Origin: Acidobacteriota bacterium
GTDB lineage: Bacteria; Acidobacteriota; Terriglobia; Terriglobales; Acidobacteriaceae
Length of the DNA: 32,272 nt
NCBI GenBank assembly: GCA_003224815.1
Contig: QHZW01000089.1
Coordinates: 918 to 33,189 of the forward strand
Direction: 5' to 3'
The first letter of the stretch is position 1; each line of letters starts with the position of its first letter. The position numbers were made by a program, and so were the translations under genes. The notes below the pieces were generated by a model. It did not search any database. It saw only the letters and a program-made list of their open reading frames with translations, and was not told the origin of the DNA. Positions 15,518 to 24,228 of the stretch are shown in pieces.

Positions 15518-16712
15518 CTTAGCGCCAGGAACATCCGCCGCACTGCTGCACGCGTCACACGCCCTTCCAGATATGCGCGGTACACTGACTCCCCTTCTGG
15601 ATGGTCCCCTTGTCCCTCCAGGTTTCCAGGACACAACAGCCGTGAGCCGAAGTGCGCCAGCGCGCCTTCCAGTTTGCTCGGCGCGTATGAATGCGGCATT
15701 CCCTTGCATGCGTGATGCAAGAACCGTGCCGCCTCTCCCGCAGCATGCGCCATCTTGAATTCACGGATGACAAAAGTGTTCGTACGTGGCACGTAAACGC
15801 AGCCCAGATGTTCGAAAGCGGCTTTTTCTTTCTCGTGCAAATGACCTTGCGCATCCGACTCGCTCACGTACACCACCTCCGGCAGCGAATCCGCCAGATA
15901 CTTCGGCTCTGTGCCGTTGTGCGGCGAATCAAGGCGGAATCCCAGGCAACGAGCCAATGAAAAAATCAGATTGTAAACTGCAGGTGAAAAATCAGGCTGA
16001 TCGTCTCCCCTCCATTTTTCGAGGCATAGCCGATAGCTCTCGTACTTCTCCAGCGGATTGGAATTGAAAACGCAAACTGCATCCGGCCCCAGGCTCACCG
16101 CCTGAGCTTCTTCGCCCACTGCTTGCCAGTAAAGCGCATCGACGTTTTGCAGGACAGTGATCGTTCGTTCGTTGGGTAACGCCTGTTTTACCAGTGGCGG
16201 CAGATGCTCCGGAGCCATATGCGACTCGCCAAACAGAACCAACAGTGTTGCTTGGGGATGCTGCTCCCGCATCTCATGAATTTTCACCGCGGCATGGCGG
16301 TCGCGCGATCGGATTCTTCGCAGATCATATCGGGGCATGCAGTCAACTCCATAAATTCCTTCTGCATGCTCACGTGCCGCAATCAGCAGACCATAAAATG
16401 GCTCCCACTGATATCCCCATTCGCGATCGAATCGCAGGCGTTCTCGAAGTTCTGGTTCAGAAATTTCTCGCCGCCACCAGGACTCCAGAATCTGCTGGTC
16501 CCGTGACAACACCGCTTCTCGGCCGATGCGATCCGGTCATTCAATTGCTCCGGCGTGAGCGGCGCATCATATTTTCGAAACGCGCCGCTGAACTCACGCA
16601 GATACTTGCTATGGCCAGCCCGGTCGCGTGACCCAATTTCGCGCCGCACTGCCGCCAGCGCGTGCATTTGCGCTCCGTGCCGCCGCATTCCGGAGATGGA
16701 CTGTCTTTTCAT
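15514..16712 (-). pseudogene. ChaN-like (DUF399) gene with internal deletion
   Basis: Two parts of one gene lie in different frames. The 5' part (16712 to about 16525) reads MKRQSISGMRRHGAQMHALA, AVRREIGSRDRAGHSKYLRE, FSGAFRKYDAPLTPEQLNDR and IASA. The 3' part (about 16515 to 15514) reads EAVLSRDQQILESWWRREIS, LVLFGESHMAPEHLPPLVKQ and a long C-terminal domain. ChaN-type proteins carry a GDYH-like strand and about 40 residues between these two points, and that stretch is missing here. A deletion of a length not divisible by three near 16515-16530 explains both the loss and the frame change. The 3' part keeps a 332-codon frame from TTG/ATG-like starts and could yield a truncated product. ChaN relatives bind haem or act in iron uptake. 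Confidence 0.6.
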
Positions 16713-16816
16713 CCTGCCTTGACTCGCCGTCCCGTACTCCCTATCCTCGAAACTCGTTACCCATTAACTTGGGTGTCCCGCCCATTCCAGGTTTCGAAAG
16801 GTGGGAATCACAAACC

Positions 16817-17419
16817 TTGTCAACACCGCCCACCAATCTGACCATCGCCACCACCGGAGCCAGCGGTGCCATCTTCCTGCGCGAACTTCTCCCTGCCGTT
16901 GATCGCGATAAGCGAATTCAGACCGTCAACTTCATCGCTTCCGATAGCGCACTCCGCGTCATGGCTGAAGAACTAGATCTCCGCGGCCGCAACAACCTCG
17001 TCTCGCAACTGCTCGGCCGCAAGACATCCAGCAAAATCCGCCAGCAGGCTAATGCCGATATTGGTGCCAACGTCGCCAGCGGCTCTTATCCCGCCGACGC
17101 GATGATCGTGCTGCCGTGCAGCGTTGGGACGCTGGCCCGCATTGCCAACGGCATTGCTTCGCATCTCATCGAGCGCGCAGCCGACGTTTGCCTTAAAGAG
17201 AAACGTCCGCTGGTGCTCTGCGTCCGAGAAACGCCGCTCAACAAAATTCACATCCGCAACATGTACCGAGCCGCCGATGCCGGAGCGACTATCTTTCCGC
17301 TCATTCCCGCCTACTACTTCCGGCCCGCCTCACTCGACCAGATGGCCCATGAGTTCGCCTGCCGCGTCCTCGCCCACATCGGCCTGCCGCAAACAGATGC
17401 GTACCGGTGGAAGGGCTAG
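16817..17419 (+). CDS. ubiX: UbiX-type flavin prenyltransferase
   Basis: About 200 aa. The FMN-binding loop TGASGAIFLRELL lies near the N-terminus. The later conserved blocks are PCSVGTLARIANGIASHLIE, ERAADVCLKEKRPLVLCVRE and TPLNKIHIRNM, then GATIFPLIPAYYFRP. UbiX prenylates FMN with dimethylallyl phosphate to make the cofactor of UbiD decarboxylases. TTG 16817 (after AAGGTGGGAATCACAAACC) gives the usual family length, while the frame is open further upstream to 16628 with non-family text. A UbiA-family gene occurs 10 kb away, consistent with quinone metabolism, but no ubiD is in the window. Confidence 0.85.
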   Translation: MSTPPTNLTIATTGASGAIFLRELLPAVDRDKRIQTVNFIASDSALRVMAEELDLRGRNNLVSQLLGRKTSSKIRQQANADIGANVASGSYPADAMIVLPCSVGTLARIANGIASHLIERAADVCLKEKRPLVLCVRETPLNKIHIRNMYRAADAGATIFPLIPAYYFRPASLDQMAHEFACRVLAHIGLPQTDAYRWKG

Positions 17420-17638
17420 GTCGCCTACCGGCAACTGAACAACTGGCGATGCAACTGAGGGGAGAATTTCAGTCTAGAAGTACGGAAGTGCGAGCAACAG
17501 GTTTCGAGCGGACATGTACGATAGGGGAAAACCGGGCGGTGTAACCCTGTTTGCCGCCGAAAAAGCACAATCGCCTGATGACGTCTGTTATCCAAGATCG
17601 CTGCAGATGCAGCCGACGGTGTTAGCGTCGGTGTCTAA

Positions 17639-18707
17639 TTGAGGGTGACTGGCTGGGTCGGCTATTGTGGATACATTTCGTTTCGAAAAAAGCGAGTCTG
17701 GGTCGGCAGCGCAATTGCCATAATGAGCGCGTCCATTTTTGTTTGTACTCAGATGTGGATGACTTCTCGTAGTTTCATGGCTCTGAACACGCCCATTTCT
17801 CTGGCGCGTGGCGATATCAAATCCCGGCCCTTCAGGATCAATTTGAAGAATTACTACTCCGTGAGAATTGACACGGGCTGGCAATCCTACTTCGATCCAA
17901 ATTGTCCTTCCTATGACAACGTAAGATCCCGCTGGATGCTGTACAAGGATGGGACTGTTTTCGTGAAGTGGATCGACGCATCGAGCCCGTATGCGTACCT
18001 CGGTGATTTCCTCGGGGAAAAAGGAACATATGAACTCCGATTGGACATTCTGTCAGATACCGTGTGCTTAAACCCTGGTCGCCCAAGATTGCTTGTGTAC
18101 ACAGACCGAGGCGAATATGACGACCGTGCATCGCCGGTTTTGTTGCTTTCGGCATTCGGGGTAGCGTTCGGCGTGAGCCTGGTAATTCTGACGCTTATTT
18201 CAGCGGAGTTAGGCAGTCAGAATGTGCGTATTTGCGATTCGCACCGCTTAGCGCAATATTTTCAATGGGCCCAAACACTACCCCTCAAACGCCAATTCGA
18301 ATCGTCACCGGCATTCGCACTAGTTGCAACACCTATCCTCGTCATTCTTGTCATCGCTTTCAATGGTGATGTTGCAACCATATCCGTCGAAGGGTTTGTA
18401 CGTACATCTCTTAAAGCCAGGTCATTTGCCCGGGGAGGACGACGCTTTAGCTGGACCAGTTGTGGCCTGCATTGCTGACGCGGGCTCCGCACGAGTTCCT
18501 GCAGTGTACGTGAATTCGGCAGCAACATCGTGGGATGGGTTGGAAAGTGCTTTAAAGGATCAATTGAAGCTTCGCGCAAAGTGGGTCGTATACGTCGAGA
18601 CAGAGCCAAATGTTAATTGGGCTCACGTAGCCAATGCAGTGGACGCGGCGAAGGGGCTGCATGCGACCGTTGTTTTGGCTGATATTCGCAGACCCACCTG
18701 TCGTTGA
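17639..18707 (+). pseudogene. N-terminally extended ExbD/TolR-like protein, frameshifted
   Basis: Frame one (17639-18360) has a signal-anchor (WVGSAIAIMSASIFVCTQMW), a roughly 140-aa extracytoplasmic domain (ISLARGDIKSRPFRINLKNY, EKGTYELRLDILSD), a TM helix (VLLLSAFGVAFGVSLVIL) and the start of an ExbD-like helix (FALVATPILVILVIAF). Frame two continues MVMLQPYPSKGLYVHLLKPG and the periplasmic ExbD-like fold (AVYVNSAATSWDGL, KWVVYVETEPNVNWAHVANA, DAAKGLHATVVL). One extra A near 18362-18363 (TTCAATGG instead of TTCATGG) breaks the frame. Intact relatives should be about 350 aa. ExbD proteins couple proton motive force to outer-membrane transport; the extra N-domain is of unknown role. The 5' end is uncertain (TTG 17639 or GTG 17645). 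Confidence 0.65.
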
Positions 18708-18809
18708 AACCTCGTATTCTCAGGAACTAACAGTCGTGATGCTTTCCGCTGAAGCACTAGTCCATCTACACGCACGGATTTCCGCGTCTTTGTATCATGA
18801 AGAGACGCC

Positions 18810-20216
18810 ATGTCGAAGGCGTTCGCCATCTCGATCGTCTGCACTTTGCGCGAGCACAGCCATCGGGCCTATCTCGTGGGTGGATGCGTGCGCGACCTTC
18901 TTCTGGGACGCGAACCCGCCGACTACGACGTCTCGACTGACGCCACGCCCGAACAAGTCATGCGGATTTTTCCGGAGACATACGCTGTCGGCGCGCAATT
19001 CGGAGTCGTGCTGGTTCCGCTGCCCGAGAGCGAAAAGCAGGTTCTCCATCGGCCAAAGCCGATTCGGAATGACAGTTTGGAAGAGGAAATCGCGGTCGGG
19101 CATACCCACAAACTCTGCGTTGAGGTCGCCACCTTTCGCCGCGATGTCGGCTACTCCGACGGCCGCCATCCCGACGAAGTTCAATTCAGTCGCGATCCCT
19201 GCGAAGACGTGCAGCGCCGCGACTTCACCATCAACGGCCTGCTGCTCGATCCAGAAAAGAATGAAGTACTCGACTTCGTTGGTGGGCAGGACGACCTCAA
19301 AGCCGGGATCATCCGCGCCATCGGCGATCCTGCCCTGCGCTTCGCCGAAGACAAATTGCGCATGCTTCGCGCCGTCCGCTTCGCCACGCGTTTCGAGTAC
19401 CAGATCGAGCCGGGTACGTTTTCAGCAATCCAGAAACTGTCCTCCCAAATTTCACAGGTTTCTCGCGAACGCGTACGCGACGAACTCACGCGCATGTTGA
19501 CCGAAGGTCACGCCAAGCGCGCGTTCGAACTGCTGGATCAATCGGGTCTTCTACAAGAAGTGCTGCCCGAAATCTCGGCCATGAGGGGCATCGAGCAGCC
19601 GCCTCAGTTTCATCCCGAGGGGGATGTTTTCGTGCACACCCTGCTGCTCCTCGAAAAACTCCCGCATCCCAGTCCGGCGACGCTGGCTTGGGGAGCATTG
19701 CTACATGACGTCGGGAAACCGCCAACTTTTCGCCGTGCGCCCGACCGCATTCGTTTTGACGAACACGCAAAAGTGGGGACCAGGATGGCCGAAGAAATCT
19801 GCCGCCGCCTGCGTTTTTCAAATGACGAAACCCGGCAGATTCTCGCGCTGGTAGAAAATCACATGCGTTTCGGAGACGTGCAACGCATGAAGCCTTCCAC
19901 TTTCAAGAAATTTATTCGCCTGCCGAAATTCGATCAGCACCTCGAACTTCATCGGCTGGATTGTGAATCCAGCCACCGCAGCCTCGGCATGTACAACTTC
20001 ACGCGCGAGCAAATTGCTAAGCTGCCAGCCGAATCTGTGCGGCCCAAGCCACTCGTCACCGGGGACGATCTGCTTGACGCCGGATATTCACCTGGTCCAC
20101 TCTTCCGTGAAATTCTGACGGCCGTCGAAGATGCCCAACTCGACGGAAGATTGGAAGACTCAGAGGACGCGATGCGTTTTGTGCGAGAGAACTTTCCGCA
20201 ATCAAGCAGAACGTAA
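18810..20216 (+). CDS. CCA tRNA nucleotidyltransferase / poly(A) polymerase family
   Basis: A 468-aa class II nucleotidyltransferase. The active site is LVGGCVRDLLLGREPADYDV (GG-x-RD and the DxD of the pol-beta core), with RRDFTINGLL as the ribose/base-binding block and RFAEDKLRMLRAVRFATRF as the neck. A C-terminal HD domain appears in LLHDVGKP and later VENHMRFGDV, typical of the HD-containing branch that repairs tRNA 3' ends. The choice between CCA-adding enzyme and poly(A) polymerase is not possible by eye. The insert ESEKQVLHRPKPIRN between the catalytic strands is longer than usual. ATG 18810 follows GAAGAGACGCC. Confidence 0.85.
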   Translation: MSKAFAISIVCTLREHSHRAYLVGGCVRDLLLGREPADYDVSTDATPEQVMRIFPETYAVGAQFGVVLVPLPESEKQVLHRPKPIRNDSLEEEIAVGHTHKLCVEVATFRRDVGYSDGRHPDEVQFSRDPCEDVQRRDFTINGLLLDPEKNEVLDFVGGQDDLKAGIIRAIGDPALRFAEDKLRMLRAVRFATRFEYQIEPGTFSAIQKLSSQISQVSRERVRDELTRMLTEGHAKRAFELLDQSGLLQEVLPEISAMRGIEQPPQFHPEGDVFVHTLLLLEKLPHPSPATLAWGALLHDVGKPPTFRRAPDRIRFDEHAKVGTRMAEEICRRLRFSNDETRQILALVENHMRFGDVQRMKPSTFKKFIRLPKFDQHLELHRLDCESSHRSLGMYNFTREQIAKLPAESVRPKPLVTGDDLLDAGYSPGPLFREILTAVEDAQLDGRLEDSEDAMRFVRENFPQSSRT

Positions 20217-20250
20217 CAGCAGTAACGATACAACACAAGACAAGTGAGAT

Positions 20251-20556
20251 TTACGCAGCGCGACGATCAGTGTTGCTGGTCATCTCATCAAACATGTACA
20301 GATGTTCCTCCGCACACGCCCGCAGCAAACGTCTCCATCCCAGACGTTTTTTCAGCCATTCGGCAAGCACCGTCTTCGCATTTACGTGAGCAATCAGTTG
20401 CTGTGGTGTGACTCGTCTCCAGGCGCAGTTGTCTTCGTCACTATTAGGAGTTGAACCGACCGACCGAAACTCCACGTGCCCATCGCATATCCGGTACTCT
20501 TCTCCGTCACGTCCGTTCTCCGATTCGAGTCGAAGGTGCATAGGTCTGAGAGCCAT
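20251..20556 (-). CDS. Hypothetical 101-aa protein
   Basis: ATG 20556 with CGAGGTCGAAAAC upstream starts MALRPMHLRLESENGRDGEE. The middle reads YRICDGHVEFRSVGS and then CAWRRVTPQQLIAHVNAKT, VLAEWLKKRLGWRRLLRACA, with a C-terminal EEHLYMFDEMTSN. It appears to be a small beta-strand part followed by a helix rich in Trp/Arg. The frame is open to 20646, but the ribosome site decides for 20556. Stand-alone, convergent with the tRNA nucleotidyltransferase gene. No known function. Confidence 0.6.
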   Translation of the reverse strand: MALRPMHLRLESENGRDGEEYRICDGHVEFRSVGSTPNSDEDNCAWRRVTPQQLIAHVNAKTVLAEWLKKRLGWRRLLRACAEEHLYMFDEMTSNTDRRAA

Positions 20557-20687
20557 GTTTTCGACCTCGTTTCGTTGAAGACACTCTAAAGTCCCATTTT
20601 GCTTCACATGGGCCAATCCGGAAGAAAACCCAGAGTTCCGGTGCAAAAACTGTATTTTGCCGGTTTACTTCTCACACGAGCGCAGGT

Positions 20688-20717
20688 TTGCCCTGCTTGG
20701 CTGTATCCCCATAGAAT
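20688..20717 (+). promoter_or_regulatory. Candidate cysS promoter
   Basis: TTGCCC (20688-20693) and TAGAAT (20712-20717) with an 18-bp spacer fit sigma-70 spacing. Transcription would begin about 12 bases before the cysS ATG at 20736, leaving a short leader. Confidence 0.45.
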
Positions 20718-20735
20718 GAAAGTTCTTTTCACACC

Positions 20736-22217
20736 ATGCCACTTCGCCTGTTCAACACACTCTCTGGAAAAATTGAGGAATTCCGGCCGCTGGTGGACAA
20801 CGAAGTCCGCATGTACGCTTGCGGGCCTACGGTTTACGACTACGGCCACATTGGCAATTTCCGTACCTTCGTTGCGGTTGATATTCTGCGCCGCTACCTT
20901 CGCCAGAGCGGACATAAACTCCATCACGTCATGAACATCACTGACGTGGACGACAAAATTATCCGCAACGCGGCCCAGGCGGGAGTCAATGTGCACCAGT
21001 ACACAGCGAAGTATCAGAAAGCATTCCTCGAGGATGCGGCGGCATTGCATATTGAAGAGCCGCAAATCACTCGTGCCACCGAGCACATTGCGCAAATGGC
21101 AGAGTTCATCGCCAGACTGGTGGAGAAAGGGTTGGCCTACAAAACCGAAGACGGTTCCTATTATTTCCGGATTGCGAAATTTCCTGGATACGGCAAACTC
21201 TCCAAAAGAGATTTTGCCGGCATGGAAAACGGCGCGCGAGTTGATGTTGACGAATACGAAAAAGACAACGCTCGCGACTTTGCACTCTGGAAAGCACCCA
21301 AGTCCGGCGAGGCTTCTTGGGAGAGCGTCATCGGACCAGGTCGCCCGGGCTGGCACATTGAGTGCTCGGTCATGTCCATGCAAGAACTCGGCGAGAGTTT
21401 CGATCTGCATGCGGGCGGCGAGGATCTGATTTTCCCTCACCACGAAAATGAAATAGCGCAATCCGAATCGCTGACCGGCAAACAGTTCGCGCATTTCTGG
21501 TTCCATGCGCGATTCCTGCTGGTTGAAGGCGAGAAGATGTCGAAGAGCGCGGGCAATTTTTTTACGTTGCGCGATTTGGTGCTCAAAGGCCACAAGCCAT
21601 CTTCCATCCGGTATTTGCTGGCTTCGGTGCCCTATCGCCATCAGTTGAATTTCACCTTTGAAGGGCTGCAACAAGCCGCGGCTTCCGTCGAACGTCTGCG
21701 CAACTTCCGTTTACGCCTGAGCGGCAATTTCCCAGACGGTTCGTCGTTGGCGATGACCTCGCTTGCCGAGCAGACTTCAAAGCGCCTGCGCGAATCTCTC
21801 GACGACGATCTGAACACTGCGCAGGCCCAGGCGGCCATCTTTGACATGGTGCGCGCAGCGAACGCTGCCATTGACGAAGGCGAGATAAAGAAGGATGATG
21901 TGCCGCCTTTGCTCGCGGCTCTCGATCAGTTCGATGAAATATTCGCGGTTCTGAATGACGATGACGCCGAAAAGATGCAATATATCGCTGAGTGGGCCAA
22001 CTCCGATGGACGGGAGAAAGATATCAGCCCTGCTCTGCGCGATATTATCAGTTCCGCCGCACTTTCCGACGACCAGGTCAATCAGAGAATCGAGCAGATG
22101 AAAGCCGCACGTGCCGCCAAAAAGTACGCGGAATCCGATGCTATCCGCGCCGAACTCACCGCAGCCGCCATCATCATCGAGCAAACCAAAGAAGGCGTGA
22201 GATGGAGAAGGAAGTAG
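20736..22217 (+). CDS. cysS: Cysteinyl-tRNA synthetase
   Basis: A 493-aa class I synthetase that charges tRNA-Cys. The HIGH-type motif is read as HIGN in YDYGHIGNFRTF (residues 38-41), preceded by the zinc cysteine of MYACGPTVYD. The further blocks WHIECSVMSMQELGESFDLH and AGGEDLIFPHHENEIAQSE are family-diagnostic, and KMSKS (267-271) is intact in EKMSKSAGNFFTLRDL. The C-terminus contains the DALR-type helical region. Length is normal (about 460-500). No frameshift, in contrast to several neighbours. Confidence 0.97.
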   Translation: MPLRLFNTLSGKIEEFRPLVDNEVRMYACGPTVYDYGHIGNFRTFVAVDILRRYLRQSGHKLHHVMNITDVDDKIIRNAAQAGVNVHQYTAKYQKAFLEDAAALHIEEPQITRATEHIAQMAEFIARLVEKGLAYKTEDGSYYFRIAKFPGYGKLSKRDFAGMENGARVDVDEYEKDNARDFALWKAPKSGEASWESVIGPGRPGWHIECSVMSMQELGESFDLHAGGEDLIFPHHENEIAQSESLTGKQFAHFWFHARFLLVEGEKMSKSAGNFFTLRDLVLKGHKPSSIRYLLASVPYRHQLNFTFEGLQQAAASVERLRNFRLRLSGNFPDGSSLAMTSLAEQTSKRLRESLDDDLNTAQAQAAIFDMVRAANAAIDEGEIKKDDVPPLLAALDQFDEIFAVLNDDDAEKMQYIAEWANSDGREKDISPALRDIISSAALSDDQVNQRIEQMKAARAAKKYAESDAIRAELTAAAIIIEQTKEGVRWRRK

Positions 22218-22226
22218 TGGCAGCCA

Positions 22227-22919
22227 TCAGCCAGCCGCACTCGCCTTCCGCAAGTTTCTTCCAAACTTCCTGCGCCACCTTCTGCTCCCCACCACCGCCT
22301 TTGGCCCGCCTTCTCCTTCCGCCGTCAACTGGATCCATCCTTTACGTGGATCAAGGACGGAAATGTATCCGCCGGGCGCAATCTCAAGTTGCTTTGAAAG
22401 GCGGTGCTTGAAATCCAGCCGGTCAGCTTCGGTCGGCTCAAACCATGCAGGTGTGATGAAATCCGAGACGCGCACGCCATCAATTTCATATCCCAGTTCA
22501 TCTGCCTCTACCGGATCGGCAACTTCGAGCGCATAAATTTGGTTGTCGATGGCCACAGCGCACCAGTTCGTCCACGGATCAGCCAACATTTCCAGCAGTT
22601 CGTGACTCAACGTCACTGTCCAAGGCGTTTCATTGCTGATGTCGAGCTTGGCGAATACTTTCCCAAGCGGCGTACCCTGGCTGCTGATTTCGTGATAACC
22701 CAGTACTCCCGCCTGGTCGGGGTTATCGAGTACCACGATCTGCCACCAGCCCTTCGCCAATTGCTGATTTCGCGCGCCGAATACCAACGTGCAATCCAGG
22801 TCCCAGTACGCGCGAAAGTCGTCTGTGACCTGTTTCTGCAAGGCAGGAAGAACCGCCTCGACTTGCGCATCGGTCAAACAGGTCGAAGCATTCGTAACTG
22901 CAATCATCGGAATAGCCAT
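22227..22919 (-). CDS. Zincin-like hypothetical protein (HELLE motif)
   Basis: A 230-aa protein with VTLSHELLEMLADPWTNW around residues 102-119. The H-E-L-L-E at 106-110 fits the HExxE form of gluzincin-like active sites, with ALEVADPVEADE downstream as a possible further ligand region. FGARNQQLAKGWWQIVVLDN and GVLGYHEISSQGTPLGKVFA give a compact alpha/beta fold. No signal peptide is visible. It starts ATG-Ala-Ile-Pro at 22919. Similar HE-x-LE-ML-DP proteins are seen in phage-derived or secretion-associated clusters in my recollection; no activity is proven. It is next to a lipoprotein gene on the same strand. Confidence 0.65.
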   Translation of the reverse strand: MAIPMIAVTNASTCLTDAQVEAVLPALQKQVTDDFRAYWDLDCTLVFGARNQQLAKGWWQIVVLDNPDQAGVLGYHEISSQGTPLGKVFAKLDISNETPWTVTLSHELLEMLADPWTNWCAVAIDNQIYALEVADPVEADELGYEIDGVRVSDFITPAWFEPTEADRLDFKHRLSKQLEIAPGGYISVLDPRKGWIQLTAEGEGGPKAVVGSRRWRRKFGRNLRKASAAG

Positions 22920-22942
22920 TCAGACTCCACGACAGCAGAGGT

Positions 22943-22973
22943 TGGAGGCACGGACGTCCTCGCGCCTCCACAG
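22943..22973. repeat. Dispersed GC-rich repeat, copy 2
   Basis: Second copy of the 31-bp unit found at 8184-8214 (here TGGAGGCACGGACGTCC followed by TCGCGCCTCCACAG), again located between two minus-strand genes. Its right half is restored to a perfect palindrome with its left (GGAGGC...GCCTCC). Confidence 0.6.
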
Positions 22974-22980
22974 AGAAAAC

Positions 22981-23580
22981 TCAACGCATCGCGCAATTTG
23001 TCAATCCCACGTCAAACGCCTCACTTCCGCTGGCCGCGCATACTTGCTGGTTCCACCCCTGCTTCAACTGCGCCGTGTTCGGTGGTTCCGTTATCAGCTT
23101 GCGCCCGGTCGTTGGCGCAGACTGCGGTGCAGCCTGTGGCATTAAAGCAGCGAAATTGTTTACGGTTGAAAGAATGAGATTCACCGCTGCCGATATCCGC
23201 GCACTCAATAAGGCATTCGAAATGTGCGCTGATTGCAGTAGCGCCGGAAGGTTATGGTTCATATCAGAAATGACGCTTTGAATTTTCTGCAGCGTGGTGA
23301 CGTTTGCACTCGCTTTGTAATCGGCATACAGCGATTGCAGCAGGTTCAAATCACGGCTGGCCTGCGCTGAAATATTCTGAATGACGGCAACGTCGCCGGG
23401 ATTGGCCTGCTTTCCAGATGCGAACGCGCTTACCAGCGTGGCAATGTTGAGCGACATCTGTGTGAGCACCGGCAGGTCTTGCAAAGCGATGTTGATCCAT
23501 TGCGCGCTGCAACCTGTGGCTGCGATGCTGATCGCGAGCACGACTGCAAGCAGGGACTTCGACCTAAAATTAAGTTTCAT
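22981..23580 (-). CDS. Putative lipoprotein
   Basis: A 199-aa protein. LLAVVLAISIAATGCSAQWI gives a signal peptide with lipobox ATGC near residue 24, so the mature protein is a lipid-anchored helical polypeptide. The rest is Asn/Ser/Ala/Leu-rich helix (QMSLNIATLVSAFASGKQAN, DLNLLQSLYADYKASANVTT, HISNALLSARISAAVNLILS) without cysteines until VCAASGS at the end. AAGGAGAATCC before ATG 23580 is a strong ribosome site. It is upstream of the zincin-like gene on the same strand, 61 bases apart (with the repeat in between), so an operon is possible. Unknown function. Confidence 0.75.
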   Translation of the reverse strand: MKLNFRSKSLLAVVLAISIAATGCSAQWINIALQDLPVLTQMSLNIATLVSAFASGKQANPGDVAVIQNISAQASRDLNLLQSLYADYKASANVTTLQKIQSVISDMNHNLPALLQSAHISNALLSARISAAVNLILSTVNNFAALMPQAAPQSAPTTGRKLITEPPNTAQLKQGWNQQVCAASGSEAFDVGLTNCAMR

Positions 23581-23624
23581 GGATTCTCCTTGAAGTAGTT
23601 GTGAATGGTCCTACGACAGTTCTT

Positions 23625-24175
23625 ATGCCTGCTCTCGACTCGTACCCTCGTAACACTGAACAGACACACGGCCACATCTGCGCCGGATAGCGCTCGGCGC
23701 ACGTCTAGCGATACTTGGGCTTCAGAAGTTGGGGATCGACGACCCTCGCGGAAAAGATTGCAAGCGTCTGATTAGGTTTGTTGAGCCTGACCGCTGCGCT
23801 ACCGACGCGGTCGCCGTCGTGACCGGTTGCCGATTCGGCAAGCACGCGTTGAAATTCCGCGACTGAGGAAAGGTCGCGGCCACAGTTGTTGATCTTGAAA
23901 TCGGACGTGCCGTTCGTGTTGCCGTCAAAGAATCATCGAAGGCTAAGCCACCACAGATGCAAACTGAAGTCGCCGACAGAAATCGGCAGCAGATGCTTGC
24001 CTACCGCGAAATGACGGACGACGACCTGTTCACCACGCAATGGGTGAAGGTCGAAACTGCCTCGAAGAATTTCCGGATACAAAGACGAAAGAATTGTGTG
24101 TGTTACGGCGAAGAAAAATCAACTTCCGCCGCGAAGTCCATCGCGAGGGCAAAGTGCTCTGCTCTCCCTGGCAAG
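23625..24175 (+). pseudogene. FmdE-family gene, heavily decayed
   Basis: The text of an FmdE-like protein is spread over three frames: THGHICAG, then a frame shift with about four bases missing near 23687, then [35 protein letters not shown] and [13 protein letters not shown]. An in-frame TGA at the position of the usual DYGK follows. It then continues GKVAATVVDLEIGRAVRVAV, NRQQMLAYREMTDDDLFTTQ and, after another shift near 24060, INFRREVHREGKVLC from the C-terminal zinc ribbon. FmdE proteins are small iron-sulfur/zinc subunits related to formylmethanofuran dehydrogenase and its relatives. At least three independent lesions show that this is an old pseudogene, not an error. It opposes the lipoprotein gene. 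Confidence 0.7.
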
Positions 24176-24228
24176 TGCATAGGTCCTTCGCTTCGCTCAG
24201 GATGACAGAAATCAAGGACGCCCTGGTA

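Noticed and set aside
18623-18844. Minus-strand 73-codon ORF after the ExbD-like gene
   Set aside because: Antisense to the frameshifted ExbD tail and the start of the nucleotidyltransferase; no signals.
20604-21674. 356-codon minus-strand ORF inside cysS
   Set aside because: Entirely antisense to the intact, family-validated cysS; no known motifs and no ribosome site.
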